Of a DNA stretch of 12,592 nucleotides, positions 6,599 to 12,592 are shown piece after piece. The stretch comes from Clostridia bacterium. Its GTDB lineage: Bacteria; Bacillota; Clostridia; Christensenellales; Aristaeellaceae. The position numbers were made by a program, and so were the translations under genes. Where the stretch lies: assembly GCA_900759005.1 (NCBI GenBank), contig CAAEUQ010000139.1:1-12592 (forward strand), in the 5' to 3' direction. The number at the start of each line of letters is the position of its first letter. The first letter of the stretch is position 1. The notes below the pieces were generated by a model. The model ran no database searches. It was not told the DNA's origin and worked only from the letters and a program-made list of their open reading frames with translations.

Positions 6599-8218
6599 AT
6601 GATTAAGAGATTCCTGACTGCTCTGATCGCTCTGTCGCTGATTCTGTCCTGCATGTCCGCCCTGGCGCTGAGCGATACCGCGCTGGAGGATTATCCGGAC
6701 GTTATGGACATGACCGGCTATTTCTCCACGGGCCCTGCGTTTGGAGATGAAAACCTCCAGCACAAATGGCTTCAGGAAAACCTGAAGATCAACATTATCG
6801 GCTCTTTCTCTACGGGCGATTCTCCGGCGAATAAGCTGGCGCAGATGGTCGCGTCCGGCGAAATGCCCGACGTCGTCTACGTCGATGCGAGCTATCGCAC
6901 GATCGTTCAGGAAATGATCGACGCGGGCATGGTTGCCGCGGCGGACGATTATTTCGATGTGATGCCCAACTATCTGAAGTATCGCGAAGGCGCGATCAAC
7001 GATTACTGGGCTAATGAAGAGGACGGTAAGCACTACATGCTGCCCGGCTTCGTTCTTCCCGCTGAGTACGCCGACGAGCTCGGCATCGGCGACCCGATGG
7101 TTCTGGGCCTGCGCGAGGACATGCTCGAAGCAACCGGCAAGGAGATCCCGAAGACCATCGACGAGTTCTATGAGTTCCTGAAGGCTTCCAAGGAAGCGTT
7201 TGCGGACAAGGGCGGCATCTATGAAGGCTTCCAGCCCTTCGGCATGTTCTATTTCCAGAACGCGCAGGGCTCCAACGACACGCTGTTTGCGCACGCGTTC
7301 GGCCTGCCGGGCGGCAATGTGATCGTTGACGAAGAGAACGGCCGCATCGTCGAGTCCTTCATGACCACCTACTGGGCGGATTCCATTCGCTTCATCGCGA
7401 AGCTGTATCGCGAGGGCCTGTTCGACGGCGACTGCGTGACCATGACGGATGCCGAGCTGCTCGAAAAGGGCAAGCAGGGCAAGTACGGCGTGCTGTTTAC
7501 CTCTATCTCCGCGTTCGGCGATAACATCGAAGGCGCGATCGACCGCCTCGGCATTGAAGCCGACTATGTTTGCATGGAGCTGCCGGGCATCAACGGTACC
7601 GAAGGCACCAACTGGCTGTACAAGAACGCGCTGGGTTCCTCTATCGGTCTCGTTTCTGCGAAGGCGGCCGACAAGGAACGCATCTTCAAGTATGTCGACT
7701 GGCAGAATACCACCATCGGCAACATGATCACCTGGTGGGGCGGCCCGGATAAGGAAGAATCCTGGTTCTATATCAATGAAAACGGCGAAGCAGTTCGCAA
7801 CGGCGAAATCTGCGATAAGATCAATGCCGGTGAAATGTCTACCGACTACATCAGCCCCTGGACGTACTGGATTGCCGGACTGGGCGTAACCAAGCCGAGC
7901 GACATCAACGCTTCCATTATTGGTTCTCCCGGCGTTCGCAAATTCCATCAGGATTCCAAGGACATCGGCTTCAAGCAGTACTACAACGATCCCAAGCTGG
8001 ACGCGTACTTCCTCTCCCCGAAGGGCGAAGAGTATGACGCCTGCTGGACCGACATCATGGCGATTGCCAACGAATACCGCGCGAATCTGATCCTCCGCAC
8101 TGCGGACGATGAGGAATTCGATAAGGTTCTGGCTGAAATGTATGCTGCGCTGGAAGATGCGGGCATCTATGCGGTCGAAGAAGAAAACTATCAGATTTAC
8201 TGCGACGTTAATGCATAA
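6599..8218 (+). CDS. CUT1 extracellular solute-binding protein, LplA type
   Basis: A 539-residue exported protein that would capture the oligosaccharide and hand it to the two permeases upstream. The N terminus is a signal sequence: IKR, a hydrophobic core (ALIALSLILS), then MSALA followed by LSDTALEDYPD, giving a likely signal peptidase I site after Ala23. Cys18 lies inside the core (ILSC) but the -2 Leu is a poor lipobox fit. The length of about 540 and the segments KLAQMVASGEMPDVVYVD, IDEFYEFLKA and TNWLYKNALGSSIGLVSAKAADKERIFKYVDW fit the large LplA/YtcQ-type family 1 binding proteins, which bind oligosaccharides such as pectin-derived or alpha-linked sugars. GAGGAGG (6585-6591) lies seven bases before the ATG. 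Codon choice is more uniform (AAG, GGC, GAC) than in the permeases, consistent with high expression. Last gene of the operon; a terminator follows within 25 bases. Confidence 0.92.
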   Translation: MIKRFLTALIALSLILSCMSALALSDTALEDYPDVMDMTGYFSTGPAFGDENLQHKWLQENLKINIIGSFSTGDSPANKLAQMVASGEMPDVVYVDASYRTIVQEMIDAGMVAAADDYFDVMPNYLKYREGAINDYWANEEDGKHYMLPGFVLPAEYADELGIGDPMVLGLREDMLEATGKEIPKTIDEFYEFLKASKEAFADKGGIYEGFQPFGMFYFQNAQGSNDTLFAHAFGLPGGNVIVDEENGRIVESFMTTYWADSIRFIAKLYREGLFDGDCVTMTDAELLEKGKQGKYGVLFTSISAFGDNIEGAIDRLGIEADYVCMELPGINGTEGTNWLYKNALGSSIGLVSAKAADKERIFKYVDWQNTTIGNMITWWGGPDKEESWFYINENGEAVRNGEICDKINAGEMSTDYISPWTYWIAGLGVTKPSDINASIIGSPGVRKFHQDSKDIGFKQYYNDPKLDAYFLSPKGEEYDACWTDIMAIANEYRANLILRTADDEEFDKVLAEMYAALEDAGIYAVEEENYQIYCDVNA

Positions 8219-8241
8219 GCAGGCACTTAGGCGATGAGGTC

Positions 8242-8272
8242 AAAGCCGCCGTGAGCATCCACGACGGCTTTT
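8242..8272 (+). terminator. Rho-independent terminator after the CUT1 operon
   Basis: AAAGCCGCCGTG (8242-8253) pairs with CACGACGGCTTT (8260-8271) around a short AGCATC loop, with one internal C-A mismatch, and the paired T run continues to 8272. The T-tract is short, but the hairpin is strong and sits 23 bases after the stop codon. Confidence 0.7.
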
Positions 8273-8369
8273 ATACGGGAACATATCGATAAAACATTTA
8301 ACAAAAACACCGAACTATACATAAATAGCTGAAAACAGGCTGCACGTGAAATTGAATGTGCATAAAAAT

Positions 8370-8387
8370 TACAGTAAATATACTGTA
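8370..8387. promoter_or_regulatory. Perfect inverted repeat TACAGTA-N4-TACTGTA
   Basis: The arms TACAGTA (8370-8376) and TACTGTA (8381-8387) are exact reverse complements separated by AATA. The site abuts the operator candidate at 8391-8414. It is unrelated in sequence to the GTAACC motif, so a second regulator could act here. It does not fit the E. coli LexA box, whose half-sites are in the opposite order (CTGT then ACAG). Confidence 0.4.
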
Positions 8388-8390
8388 TAC

Positions 8391-8414
8391 TGAAGTGTAA
8401 CCGATTATACTTCA
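8391..8414. promoter_or_regulatory. Upstream LacI-family operator candidate, CUT2 operon
   Basis: The core GTAACCGATTAT (8397-8408) differs from the palindrome at 2402 by two bases. It sits inside a longer 24-base imperfect dyad (TGAAGTG...TACTTCA) pairing at 10 of 12 positions, centred on the CG at 8402-8403. It lies about 30 bases upstream of the -35 box at 8446, and its centre is 127 bases from that of the second operator at 8524, close to twelve helical turns. Confidence 0.5.
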
Positions 8415-8445
8415 TCAAAATCGCAAAAAAGTTTAGAAAATGCTA

Positions 8446-8474
8446 TTTACAAATCGAGTTAGATATGATAGAAT
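8446..8474 (+). promoter_or_regulatory. Putative sigma-A promoter of the CUT2 operon
   Basis: TTTACA (8446-8451) and TAGAAT (8469-8474) are separated by exactly 17 bases. Transcription would start near 8481. Hexamer, spacing and downstream operator position closely parallel the promoter at 2327-2355. Confidence 0.6.
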
Positions 8475-8523
8475 GAAATTGCAATCGGACAAAAGCACGG
8501 AAAGTGATTTTTTACAAACGTGC

Positions 8524-8535
8524 GTAACCGATTAC
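8524..8535. promoter_or_regulatory. Downstream LacI-family operator candidate, CUT2 operon
   Basis: GTAACCGATTAC matches the palindrome at 2402 in 11 of 12 bases. It begins 50 bases after the -10 box, compared with 47 in the GH36 operon, so the placement is conserved as well as the sequence. A weaker TTTACA lies just upstream (8511-8516), so a second promoter overlapping the operator cannot be excluded. Confidence 0.6.
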
Positions 8536-8620
8536 ATATATAAATTGTACCGCCTTGTATTTCTTGAAAACGATATTGAAAGAGCAAATAAGAGTTGTAA
8601 AATTAAAATCGTTAAGTTTT

Positions 8621-8633
8621 CCCGCTAAGCGGG
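8621..8633 (+). other. Short hairpin upstream of the RbsB-like gene
   Basis: CCCGC (8621-8625) and GCGGG (8629-8633) form a perfect five-pair stem around TAA; the flanking TTTT and AAAA could extend it past a bulged C. A-rich rather than T-rich sequence follows, so it is not a terminator. It ends about 11 bases before the ribosome binding site and might stabilise the mRNA or tune translation. Confidence 0.4.
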
Positions 8634-8658
8634 CAAAAAAGAAAGAGGAGGTACCCCA

Positions 8659-9669
8659 ATGAAAAAGATTCTGTCTCTGGTTCTGATCCTGATGCTTGCG
8701 CTCATCCCGATGGCCGTTGCCGATGAATTTAATCCGGCTGATTATCCGGTCGCCATTTGTATGGACAGCATGAATCACCCCGTACACCGCATCGTGCAGC
8801 TGGGCTTTCTGAAGGCTGCCGAGGCGCTGGGCTATACCGACGCGAAGGTTATCGGCACTGAGGGCGGCGATACCTCTGAAGCGTTTGCCGCGGCGGAAGC
8901 GTTTGCGCTGGAAGGCGGCAAGGGTCTGCTGCTGTGGGCGGGCGATTCCGGCTGCTACGAGACGCTGGCGAGCGTTGCGAGCAACGGCGTTGTGGTCGGC
9001 ATTCCGCATTTCCGTCATCAGGCGGAAGACGGCACCTATCCGGAAGGCCTGGCGTTCAACATGGCGTGCGACCCGGTGCTCTACGGCAAGCAGGTTGCCG
9101 AGCTGATGGCCGAGAAGCTGTCCGGCAAGACCGGCTCCGTGGCGCTGACGCAGAACACCAAGAACGTCACCGAGAATGCGGCGACCGAGTCCTTCATGAA
9201 GACCTGGGAAGAGCTGAAGGGCACCTATCAGCTGGACGGCATCACCGTTCTGCCCGTTGAGCTGGAAGGCGGCGTTGTGGACAGTGCGACCGCGATCAAC
9301 CTGAGCATCATTCAGGCGCATCCGGACATCATCGGCGCTTTCGGCACCACCGGCAACAGCCCCATCACCTGGGCGGACGCGGCGACCAAGGCGGGCTACA
9401 AGGATGGCGAGCTCGTGATCGTCGGCATGGACGCAACCGAAGGCAATCTGGATTACCTCGAGGCGGGCAAGGTCACCGCGATCGTTGCGCAGCCGCTGTA
9501 TGAGGAAGCCTACAAGACCATGGAATACCTCGACAAGATTTTCCGCGGCGAAGAGGTTCCGATGTGGACTGACCTGGTCGCTCCCGTTGTCACCGTTGAC
9601 GGCGAAGGCGAAAACGGCCTCGCGTACCATCGCGACATTGCGGCGCAGGTTGCGGAATTCTTCAAGTAA
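8659..9669 (+). CDS. CUT2 sugar-binding protein, RbsB-like
   Basis: A 336-residue exported protein of the Peripla_BP_4 type, the receptor of the CUT2 importer encoded downstream. The signal sequence is MKK, a hydrophobic core (ILSLVLILMLALIPM), then AVA followed by DEFNPADYP, giving a probable signal peptidase I site after about Ala21; it has no Cys and so no lipobox. The mature part shows the family pattern: a first strand PVAICMD, helix HRIVQLGFLKAAEALGY, then AFALEGGKGLLLW, NGVVVGIPHF, the hinge region AINLSIIQAHPDIIGAFGTTGNSPITWADAATKAGY, and VIVGMDATEGNLDYLEAGKVTAIVAQPLYEEAYKTMEYL. CUT2 receptors bind monosaccharides; the particular sugar is not evident. GAGGAGG (8645-8651) lies seven bases before the ATG. 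Uniform codon use suggests strong expression. The regulator at 1086 has a related ligand-binding fold. Confidence 0.93.
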   Translation: MKKILSLVLILMLALIPMAVADEFNPADYPVAICMDSMNHPVHRIVQLGFLKAAEALGYTDAKVIGTEGGDTSEAFAAAEAFALEGGKGLLLWAGDSGCYETLASVASNGVVVGIPHFRHQAEDGTYPEGLAFNMACDPVLYGKQVAELMAEKLSGKTGSVALTQNTKNVTENAATESFMKTWEELKGTYQLDGITVLPVELEGGVVDSATAINLSIIQAHPDIIGAFGTTGNSPITWADAATKAGYKDGELVIVGMDATEGNLDYLEAGKVTAIVAQPLYEEAYKTMEYLDKIFRGEEVPMWTDLVAPVVTVDGEGENGLAYHRDIAAQVAEFFK

Positions 9670-9684
9670 TTCAAGTCGCTTCAT

Positions 9685-9702
9685 CGGCGCGCAGGCGCGC
9701 CG
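9685..9702 (+). other. GC-rich hairpin after the RbsB-like gene
   Basis: CGGCGCGC (9685-9692) and GCGCGCCG (9695-9702) are exact reverse complements separated by AG, giving a stem of at least seven pairs. It starts 15 bases after the stop codon. No T-tract follows directly. Confidence 0.55.
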
Positions 9703-9710
9703 GCGGGGGG

Positions 9711-9733
9711 CGCCTTTGCCCGTTGCAAGGGCG
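9711..9733 (+). other. Second hairpin before the ATPase gene (possible attenuator)
   Basis: CGCCTTTGC (9711-9719) pairs with GCAAGGGCG (9725-9733) over nine positions with one G-U pair and a five-base loop. Only a broken pyrimidine run (CTCCCTTTCTTT) follows, so it would be at most a leaky terminator. With the hairpin at 9685 it probably sets a high ratio of binding protein to ATPase, as is common in binding-protein operons. Confidence 0.5.
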
Positions 9734-9798
9734 GCTCCCTTTCTTTACGCAATCGGGACGTCCGCGCGGTCGTCCGAACAGGAAAGACGGGTGGTTTA

Positions 9799-11337
9799 GT
9801 GAACTATATTCTCGAAGCGATCGAGATCACCAAACGGTTTCCGGGCGTATTGGCGAACGACAGAATTTGCCTGAACGTAAAGCCCGGCGAGGTATTGGGA
9901 CTGATCGGTGAAAACGGCGCGGGAAAGTCCACGCTTTTGAAGGTTTTGAACGGAATTTATCCCCACGGCTCCTATACGGGCACGCTGAAGCTGGGCGGGC
10001 AGGAGATTCGCCCTGCAAGCCCGCACGATGCGATGCGAATGGGCATCGGCTATGTTCCGCAGGAAATCAACGTGCTGAAGTATTGCTCGGTGGCGGAGAA
10101 CATTTATATGTCCGACCTGCGCCTTAAGAAGGTCAAGGGCGTCGCAGGCAATTCGCCGTTCGTCGATTTCCGCGCGATGCGCGAAGCGACGGAGAAACTC
10201 CTCAAGGATAATCACATCGCGCTGGATTCGCGCGCGGATGTGCGCAAGCTGTCGATCGGGCAGCAGCAGATGCTGATGATTGCGCGCGCGCTGGCGACGA
10301 ATCCGAAGGTGCTGATTCTGGACGAACCGACGACCTCCCTGAGCAGTGAGGACGTGCGCCAGCTGTTCAACGTCGTCAGAAAGCTGAAGGAAAAGGGCAC
10401 AAGCATCATTTTCGTAACCCACAAGCTCGCCGAAATTCTGGAGCTTACCGATCGCGTGACGATCCTGCGCGACGGCAAAAACATTTCCACATTTGAACAC
10501 GATGAATACGATACGGCGCGGATCATTCACGACATGATAGGTCGCGATCTGAAAAATATGTACCCGCCGCGGAATGTGCCAATCGGCGCGGAGGTGCTGC
10601 GCGTGGAGCATCTGACGGTGGCGCATCCGTATATTGCGAACAGGAACCTGATCGAGGATGTGTCGTTCACGGTGCGTGCGGGCGAGGTTCTGGGCATGGC
10701 GGGACTCGTCGGCGCAGGGCGCAGCGAGGTCTGCATGGCGATTTACGGAATGCTTCCGGTCAAGAGCGGCAAGGTGTTTATCAACGGAAAGGAATTCAAG
10801 CCCGGAACGACCGAGAAGAGCGTTCGCAGCGGGCTGAATATGGTGTCCGAGGACAGAAAGGTTTACGGACTGAATTTCGTCTGGGACATCAAGACCAACA
10901 TTGCGATTTCGAATCTGGGCGCGGTTTCGTCGGGACCGTTCGTGAAAAAAAAGCGGCTCGCGGCGCGCGCGGGCGAATACTTCCGCAATCTGCGCGTGAA
11001 GGCGCCGACGATGCACACGAAGGTGGGCACGCTGTCGGGCGGCAATCAGCAGAAGGTGGTCATCGCGCGCTCGCTGAATACGAATCCGCGAATCATCATT
11101 CTGGACGAGCCGACGAAGGGCATCGACGTCGGCAGCAAGAACGATATTTACAACATCATCAACGACATGGCGGCGGAGGGCGCGGCGGTGATCATGATTT
11201 CGTCGGAGCTGCCGGAGCTGATGGGCATGTCGGATCGATATGTCGTTATGGCTGAGGGACGCGTGGTCGGCGAGCTGAGCCGTGAAGAGGGCACAGACGC
11301 GCGCATCATGGAAATGGCTGTTTCAACGTTCAAATGA
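9799..11337 (+). CDS. CUT2 sugar ABC transporter ATPase, RbsA/XylG-like double domain
   Basis: A 512-residue cytoplasmic ATPase with two fused nucleotide-binding domains, the normal form and length for RbsA, MglA and XylG. Domain 1 has Walker A GENGAGKST (37-45), signature LSIGQQQ (151-157), Walker B LILDEP (172-177) and the H-loop THKLAE. Domain 2 has the degenerate Walker A GLVGAGRSE (302-310) usual for the second domain of this class, signature LSGGNQQK (412-419), and ILDEPTKGIDVG beginning at residue 434. It drives uptake through the two RbsC-like permeases that follow. The GTG start at 9799 is preceded by GGGTGG, a weak and close ribosome binding site, while AGGAAAG lies about 12 bases upstream; the first residues NYILEAIEITKRFPGV align well with the family start. 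A 129-base gap with two hairpins separates it from the binding protein. Confidence 0.95.
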   Translation: MNYILEAIEITKRFPGVLANDRICLNVKPGEVLGLIGENGAGKSTLLKVLNGIYPHGSYTGTLKLGGQEIRPASPHDAMRMGIGYVPQEINVLKYCSVAENIYMSDLRLKKVKGVAGNSPFVDFRAMREATEKLLKDNHIALDSRADVRKLSIGQQQMLMIARALATNPKVLILDEPTTSLSSEDVRQLFNVVRKLKEKGTSIIFVTHKLAEILELTDRVTILRDGKNISTFEHDEYDTARIIHDMIGRDLKNMYPPRNVPIGAEVLRVEHLTVAHPYIANRNLIEDVSFTVRAGEVLGMAGLVGAGRSEVCMAIYGMLPVKSGKVFINGKEFKPGTTEKSVRSGLNMVSEDRKVYGLNFVWDIKTNIAISNLGAVSSGPFVKKKRLAARAGEYFRNLRVKAPTMHTKVGTLSGGNQQKVVIARSLNTNPRIIILDEPTKGIDVGSKNDIYNIINDMAAEGAAVIMISSELPELMGMSDRYVVMAEGRVVGELSREEGTDARIMEMAVSTFK

Positions 11338-11340
11338 CGA

Positions 11341-11349
11341 GGAGAGGAG
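11341..11349 (+). promoter_or_regulatory. Ribosome binding site deciding the RbsC-like start
   Basis: GGAGAGGAG ends eight bases before a GTG at 11358. The in-frame ATG at 11334 overlaps the ATPase stop codon (ATGA) and would place this site inside the gene, so GTG is preferred. Translation coupled at the ATGA overlap remains possible. Confidence 0.6.
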
Positions 11350-11357
11350 AGACGGGC

Positions 11358-12350
11358 GTGGAAAAGAAATCAGCGCGGAACAGGCGCAGAACCGGAGAAA
11401 TCCTGACCAACATTTTCCTGACGCCGGAAATCGGCGTGCTGATCCCGATCGTGATCCTCTGCGTGGTCACGGCGTTTATCAACAAGAATTTTATGACGTG
11501 GAAATACTTTTCGGGTATTTTCATGGGCTCGATCTTCATCGGCGCGGCGTCGCTCGGGCAGGGCTTTGCAGCGATTGCGGGAGAGGTCGATCTTTCGGTC
11601 GGCATGAATGGCTGTCTTGCCGGCATCATGACCGCCGTCGCGTGCGCGAGATGGAATCTGGGGCTGGTTCCATGCCTGCTGATCGGCTTGGCTTCGGGCG
11701 GACTGGTCGGCTTTATCAATGGCTACCTGACCTGCAAGATGAAGCTTTCCTCGTGGATTACCACGCTGGCGACGCAGTTCATCTGTCAGGGTCTGTCAGT
11801 TACGATTTCGCAGGGCGAGCCGATTTCGATCAAATCGCTGGGCACGTCGACGTTCACGCGCGCGCGCCCGCTGGGACTAAGCTGGCTGTTCTTCATTTTT
11901 ATCGGACTGGTTGTGCTGTGCGACGTGCTGATTCGGCATACGCGCTACGGCTATAAGCTGCGCGCGGTGGGCGGCAATCCAAACGCCGCGACGATGGCGG
12001 GCATCAACGTCGATCGCGTGAAGATCATTGCAATGGTGATCGCGGGCGTGCTGGCGGCGACCGGCGGCATCTTCGACGTGTTGAACGCCGCGACCGCAAA
12101 CGCGAATTTCGGCGGCGGACGCGAATTCAGAACGATCATTTGCGTCAATATCGGCGGCATGATGGCGGGCTCGGGATCGATGTTCGGCGTCGGGCTGGGC
12201 GTGATGCTGTTCCACGTATTGTGGTATGCGCTGCGCATTCTGAAGGTGGATACGAATCTTCAGCTGGTTCTGATCGGTCTGATTCTGGTGCTGGCAGTGC
12301 TTCTCGACATTCAGAGAAAGCGCGTGGAAGCGCGCCGGATCGTTCGATAA
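11358..12350 (+). CDS. CUT2 sugar ABC transporter permease 1, RbsC-like
   Basis: A 330-residue integral membrane protein of the RbsC/XylH/MglC class (BPD_transp_2). After a basic N terminus (KKSARNRRR), hydrophobic segments follow from about residue 25. Family marks are IAGEVDLSVG (73-82), GFINGYLTCKMKLSSWITTLATQFICQGL (118-146, the conserved NG..V.....P.FI.TL region), the ATPase-contact loop GYKLRAVGGNPNAATMAGINVDRVK (198-222), and VNIGGMMAGSGSMFGVGLG (263-281). The residue before the Ser-Ser-Trp-Ile segment differs from the common Pro-x-Phe-Ile. It would form the channel with the next gene product. Twenty bases separate it from the ATPase stop if the GTG start is right, and 12 bases separate its stop from the next start, so the genes are co-transcribed. 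Confidence 0.92.
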   Translation: MEKKSARNRRRTGEILTNIFLTPEIGVLIPIVILCVVTAFINKNFMTWKYFSGIFMGSIFIGAASLGQGFAAIAGEVDLSVGMNGCLAGIMTAVACARWNLGLVPCLLIGLASGGLVGFINGYLTCKMKLSSWITTLATQFICQGLSVTISQGEPISIKSLGTSTFTRARPLGLSWLFFIFIGLVVLCDVLIRHTRYGYKLRAVGGNPNAATMAGINVDRVKIIAMVIAGVLAATGGIFDVLNAATANANFGGGREFRTIICVNIGGMMAGSGSMFGVGLGVMLFHVLWYALRILKVDTNLQLVLIGLILVLAVLLDIQRKRVEARRIVR

Positions 12351-12362
12351 GGGGGCGGGATT

Positions 12363-12592
12363 ATGACGCAGAGAGCAAATCTCAGAAAAGAAAGCGGCGC
12401 GCGGCGGCTGCTCCGCTCGGATGAAGTGAGCGTATTCATTCCGCTTTTGATGATCATGCTGGTAACGGCGCTCTTCCGGCGCGACTTTTTGACGATCAAG
12501 AATTTCTCGGCGATGTTTACGCAGATCCCGTTTATCGCAATCGTGGCGCTGGGCGCGTCGTTCGTGCTGATGACGGGCAACGTCGACATTTC
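12363..12592 (+). CDS. CUT2 sugar ABC transporter permease 2, RbsC-like (3' end outside window)
   Basis: The first 76 codons of a second RbsC-class permease, cut by the window end. It begins MTQRANLRKESGARRLLRSDEV, followed by a membrane segment (VFIPLLMIMLVTALF, about 23-37), then DFLTIKNFSAMFTQIPFIAIVALGASFVLMTGNVDIS. The last six residues are the family GxxDLS motif (GEVDLSVG in the neighbour), which confirms the assignment. GGGGGCGGG (12351-12359) lies three bases before the ATG, a close and atypical ribosome binding site; coupling to the preceding gene is likely. Many CUT2 systems have a single permease gene acting as a homodimer, so two different ones suggest a heterodimeric channel. 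Confidence 0.88.
   Translation, partial: MTQRANLRKESGARRLLRSDEVSVFIPLLMIMLVTALFRRDFLTIKNFSAMFTQIPFIAIVALGASFVLMTGNVDI

Larger units (their letters stand above)
8219..8658. other. AT-rich control region before the CUT2 operon
   Basis: This 440-base gap has no convincing gene. It contains the CUT1-operon terminator (8242-8272), an unrelated perfect inverted repeat (8370-8387), an operator candidate (8391-8414), a promoter (8446-8474), a second operator candidate (8524-8535) and a stem-loop just before the ribosome binding site (8621-8633). The leader from the predicted start to the ATG is about 178 bases and markedly AT-rich. Nothing specific is seen in 8280-8350. Confidence 0.7.

Noticed and set aside
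6491..7948. 485-residue minus-strand open frame opposite the CUT1 binding protein
   Set aside because: Shadow of the strongly codon-biased binding-protein gene; no recognisable motif.
8370..8387. LexA/SOS box reading of the inverted repeat
   Set aside because: The half-sites are in the opposite order to CTGT-N8-ACAG and do not match the Gram-positive GAAC-N4-GTTC form.
8440..8628. 62-residue open frame in the CUT2 leader
   Set aside because: It begins upstream of the predicted transcription start, contains the promoter and an operator, and lacks a ribosome binding site. AT-rich composition explains the Lys/Tyr-rich product.
8512..9684. 390-residue minus-strand open frame opposite the RbsB-like gene
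   Set aside because: Shadow of the codon-biased sense gene; no promoter or ribosome binding site, and it runs through the CUT2 control region.
9796..11016. 406-residue minus-strand open frame opposite the double ATPase
   Set aside because: Antisense to a gene with all ABC motifs intact; His/Arg-rich sequence without domain features.
1..12592. Mobile elements, CRISPR arrays, tRNA or rRNA genes, toxin-antitoxin or defence modules
   Set aside because: No transposase or integrase motifs, regularly spaced repeats, RNA-gene signatures or small toxin-like pairs were seen on either strand.

Overview
The window carries a carbohydrate uptake and breakdown locus made of three transcription units, plus one divergent gene. 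It probably comes from an uncultured, moderately GC-rich Clostridia-type Firmicute. I infer this from the strong GGAGG-type ribosome binding sites, sigma-A-like promoters with 17-base spacers, Lpl/Ytc-type sugar permeases and intrinsic terminators; species and order cannot be read from this sequence. Coding DNA is visibly GC-rich, whereas the two long intergenic regions (2115-2489 and 8219-8658) are AT-rich and hold nearly all the control signals.

Layout. 132-902 (minus) is a small UlaG-like metallo-beta-lactamase-fold hydrolase. Divergent from it, 1086-2114 (plus) is a LacI-family regulator with its own promoter (957-985) and terminator (2232-2261). A promoter at 2327-2355 with an operator-like palindrome at 2402-2413 starts the second unit: a divergent GH36 alpha-galactosidase-like enzyme (2490-4616), two CUT1-class permeases of LplB and LplC type (4645-5592, 5614-6501) and their solute-binding protein (6599-8218), closed by a terminator at 8242-8272. 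A second control region (8370-8535) starts the third unit: an RbsB-like sugar-binding protein (8659-9669), tandem mRNA hairpins (9685-9733), an RbsA/XylG-like double ATPase (9799-11337) and two RbsC-like permeases (11358-12350, and 12363 running off the window end).

How it may work together (inference). The CUT1 importer would bring in a galactosyl or related oligosaccharide, the cytoplasmic GH36 enzyme would cleave it, and the CUT2 importer would take up a monosaccharide, perhaps the released one. The strongest link between the two importer units is a shared 12-base motif, GTAACCGRTTAC or a near match, found once upstream of the GH36 unit and twice upstream of the CUT2 unit. Its central CG and dyad symmetry are those of LacI-family operators, so the adjacent LacI protein is the natural candidate to control both. 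No sugar kinase or Leloir-pathway gene is present here.

I found no mobile element, CRISPR array, rRNA, tRNA or defence system. All families are recognisable. The points most worth checking are the shared operator with its unusual downstream placement, the altered active-site motifs of the GH36 enzyme, and the absence of a convincing lipobox in both binding proteins.
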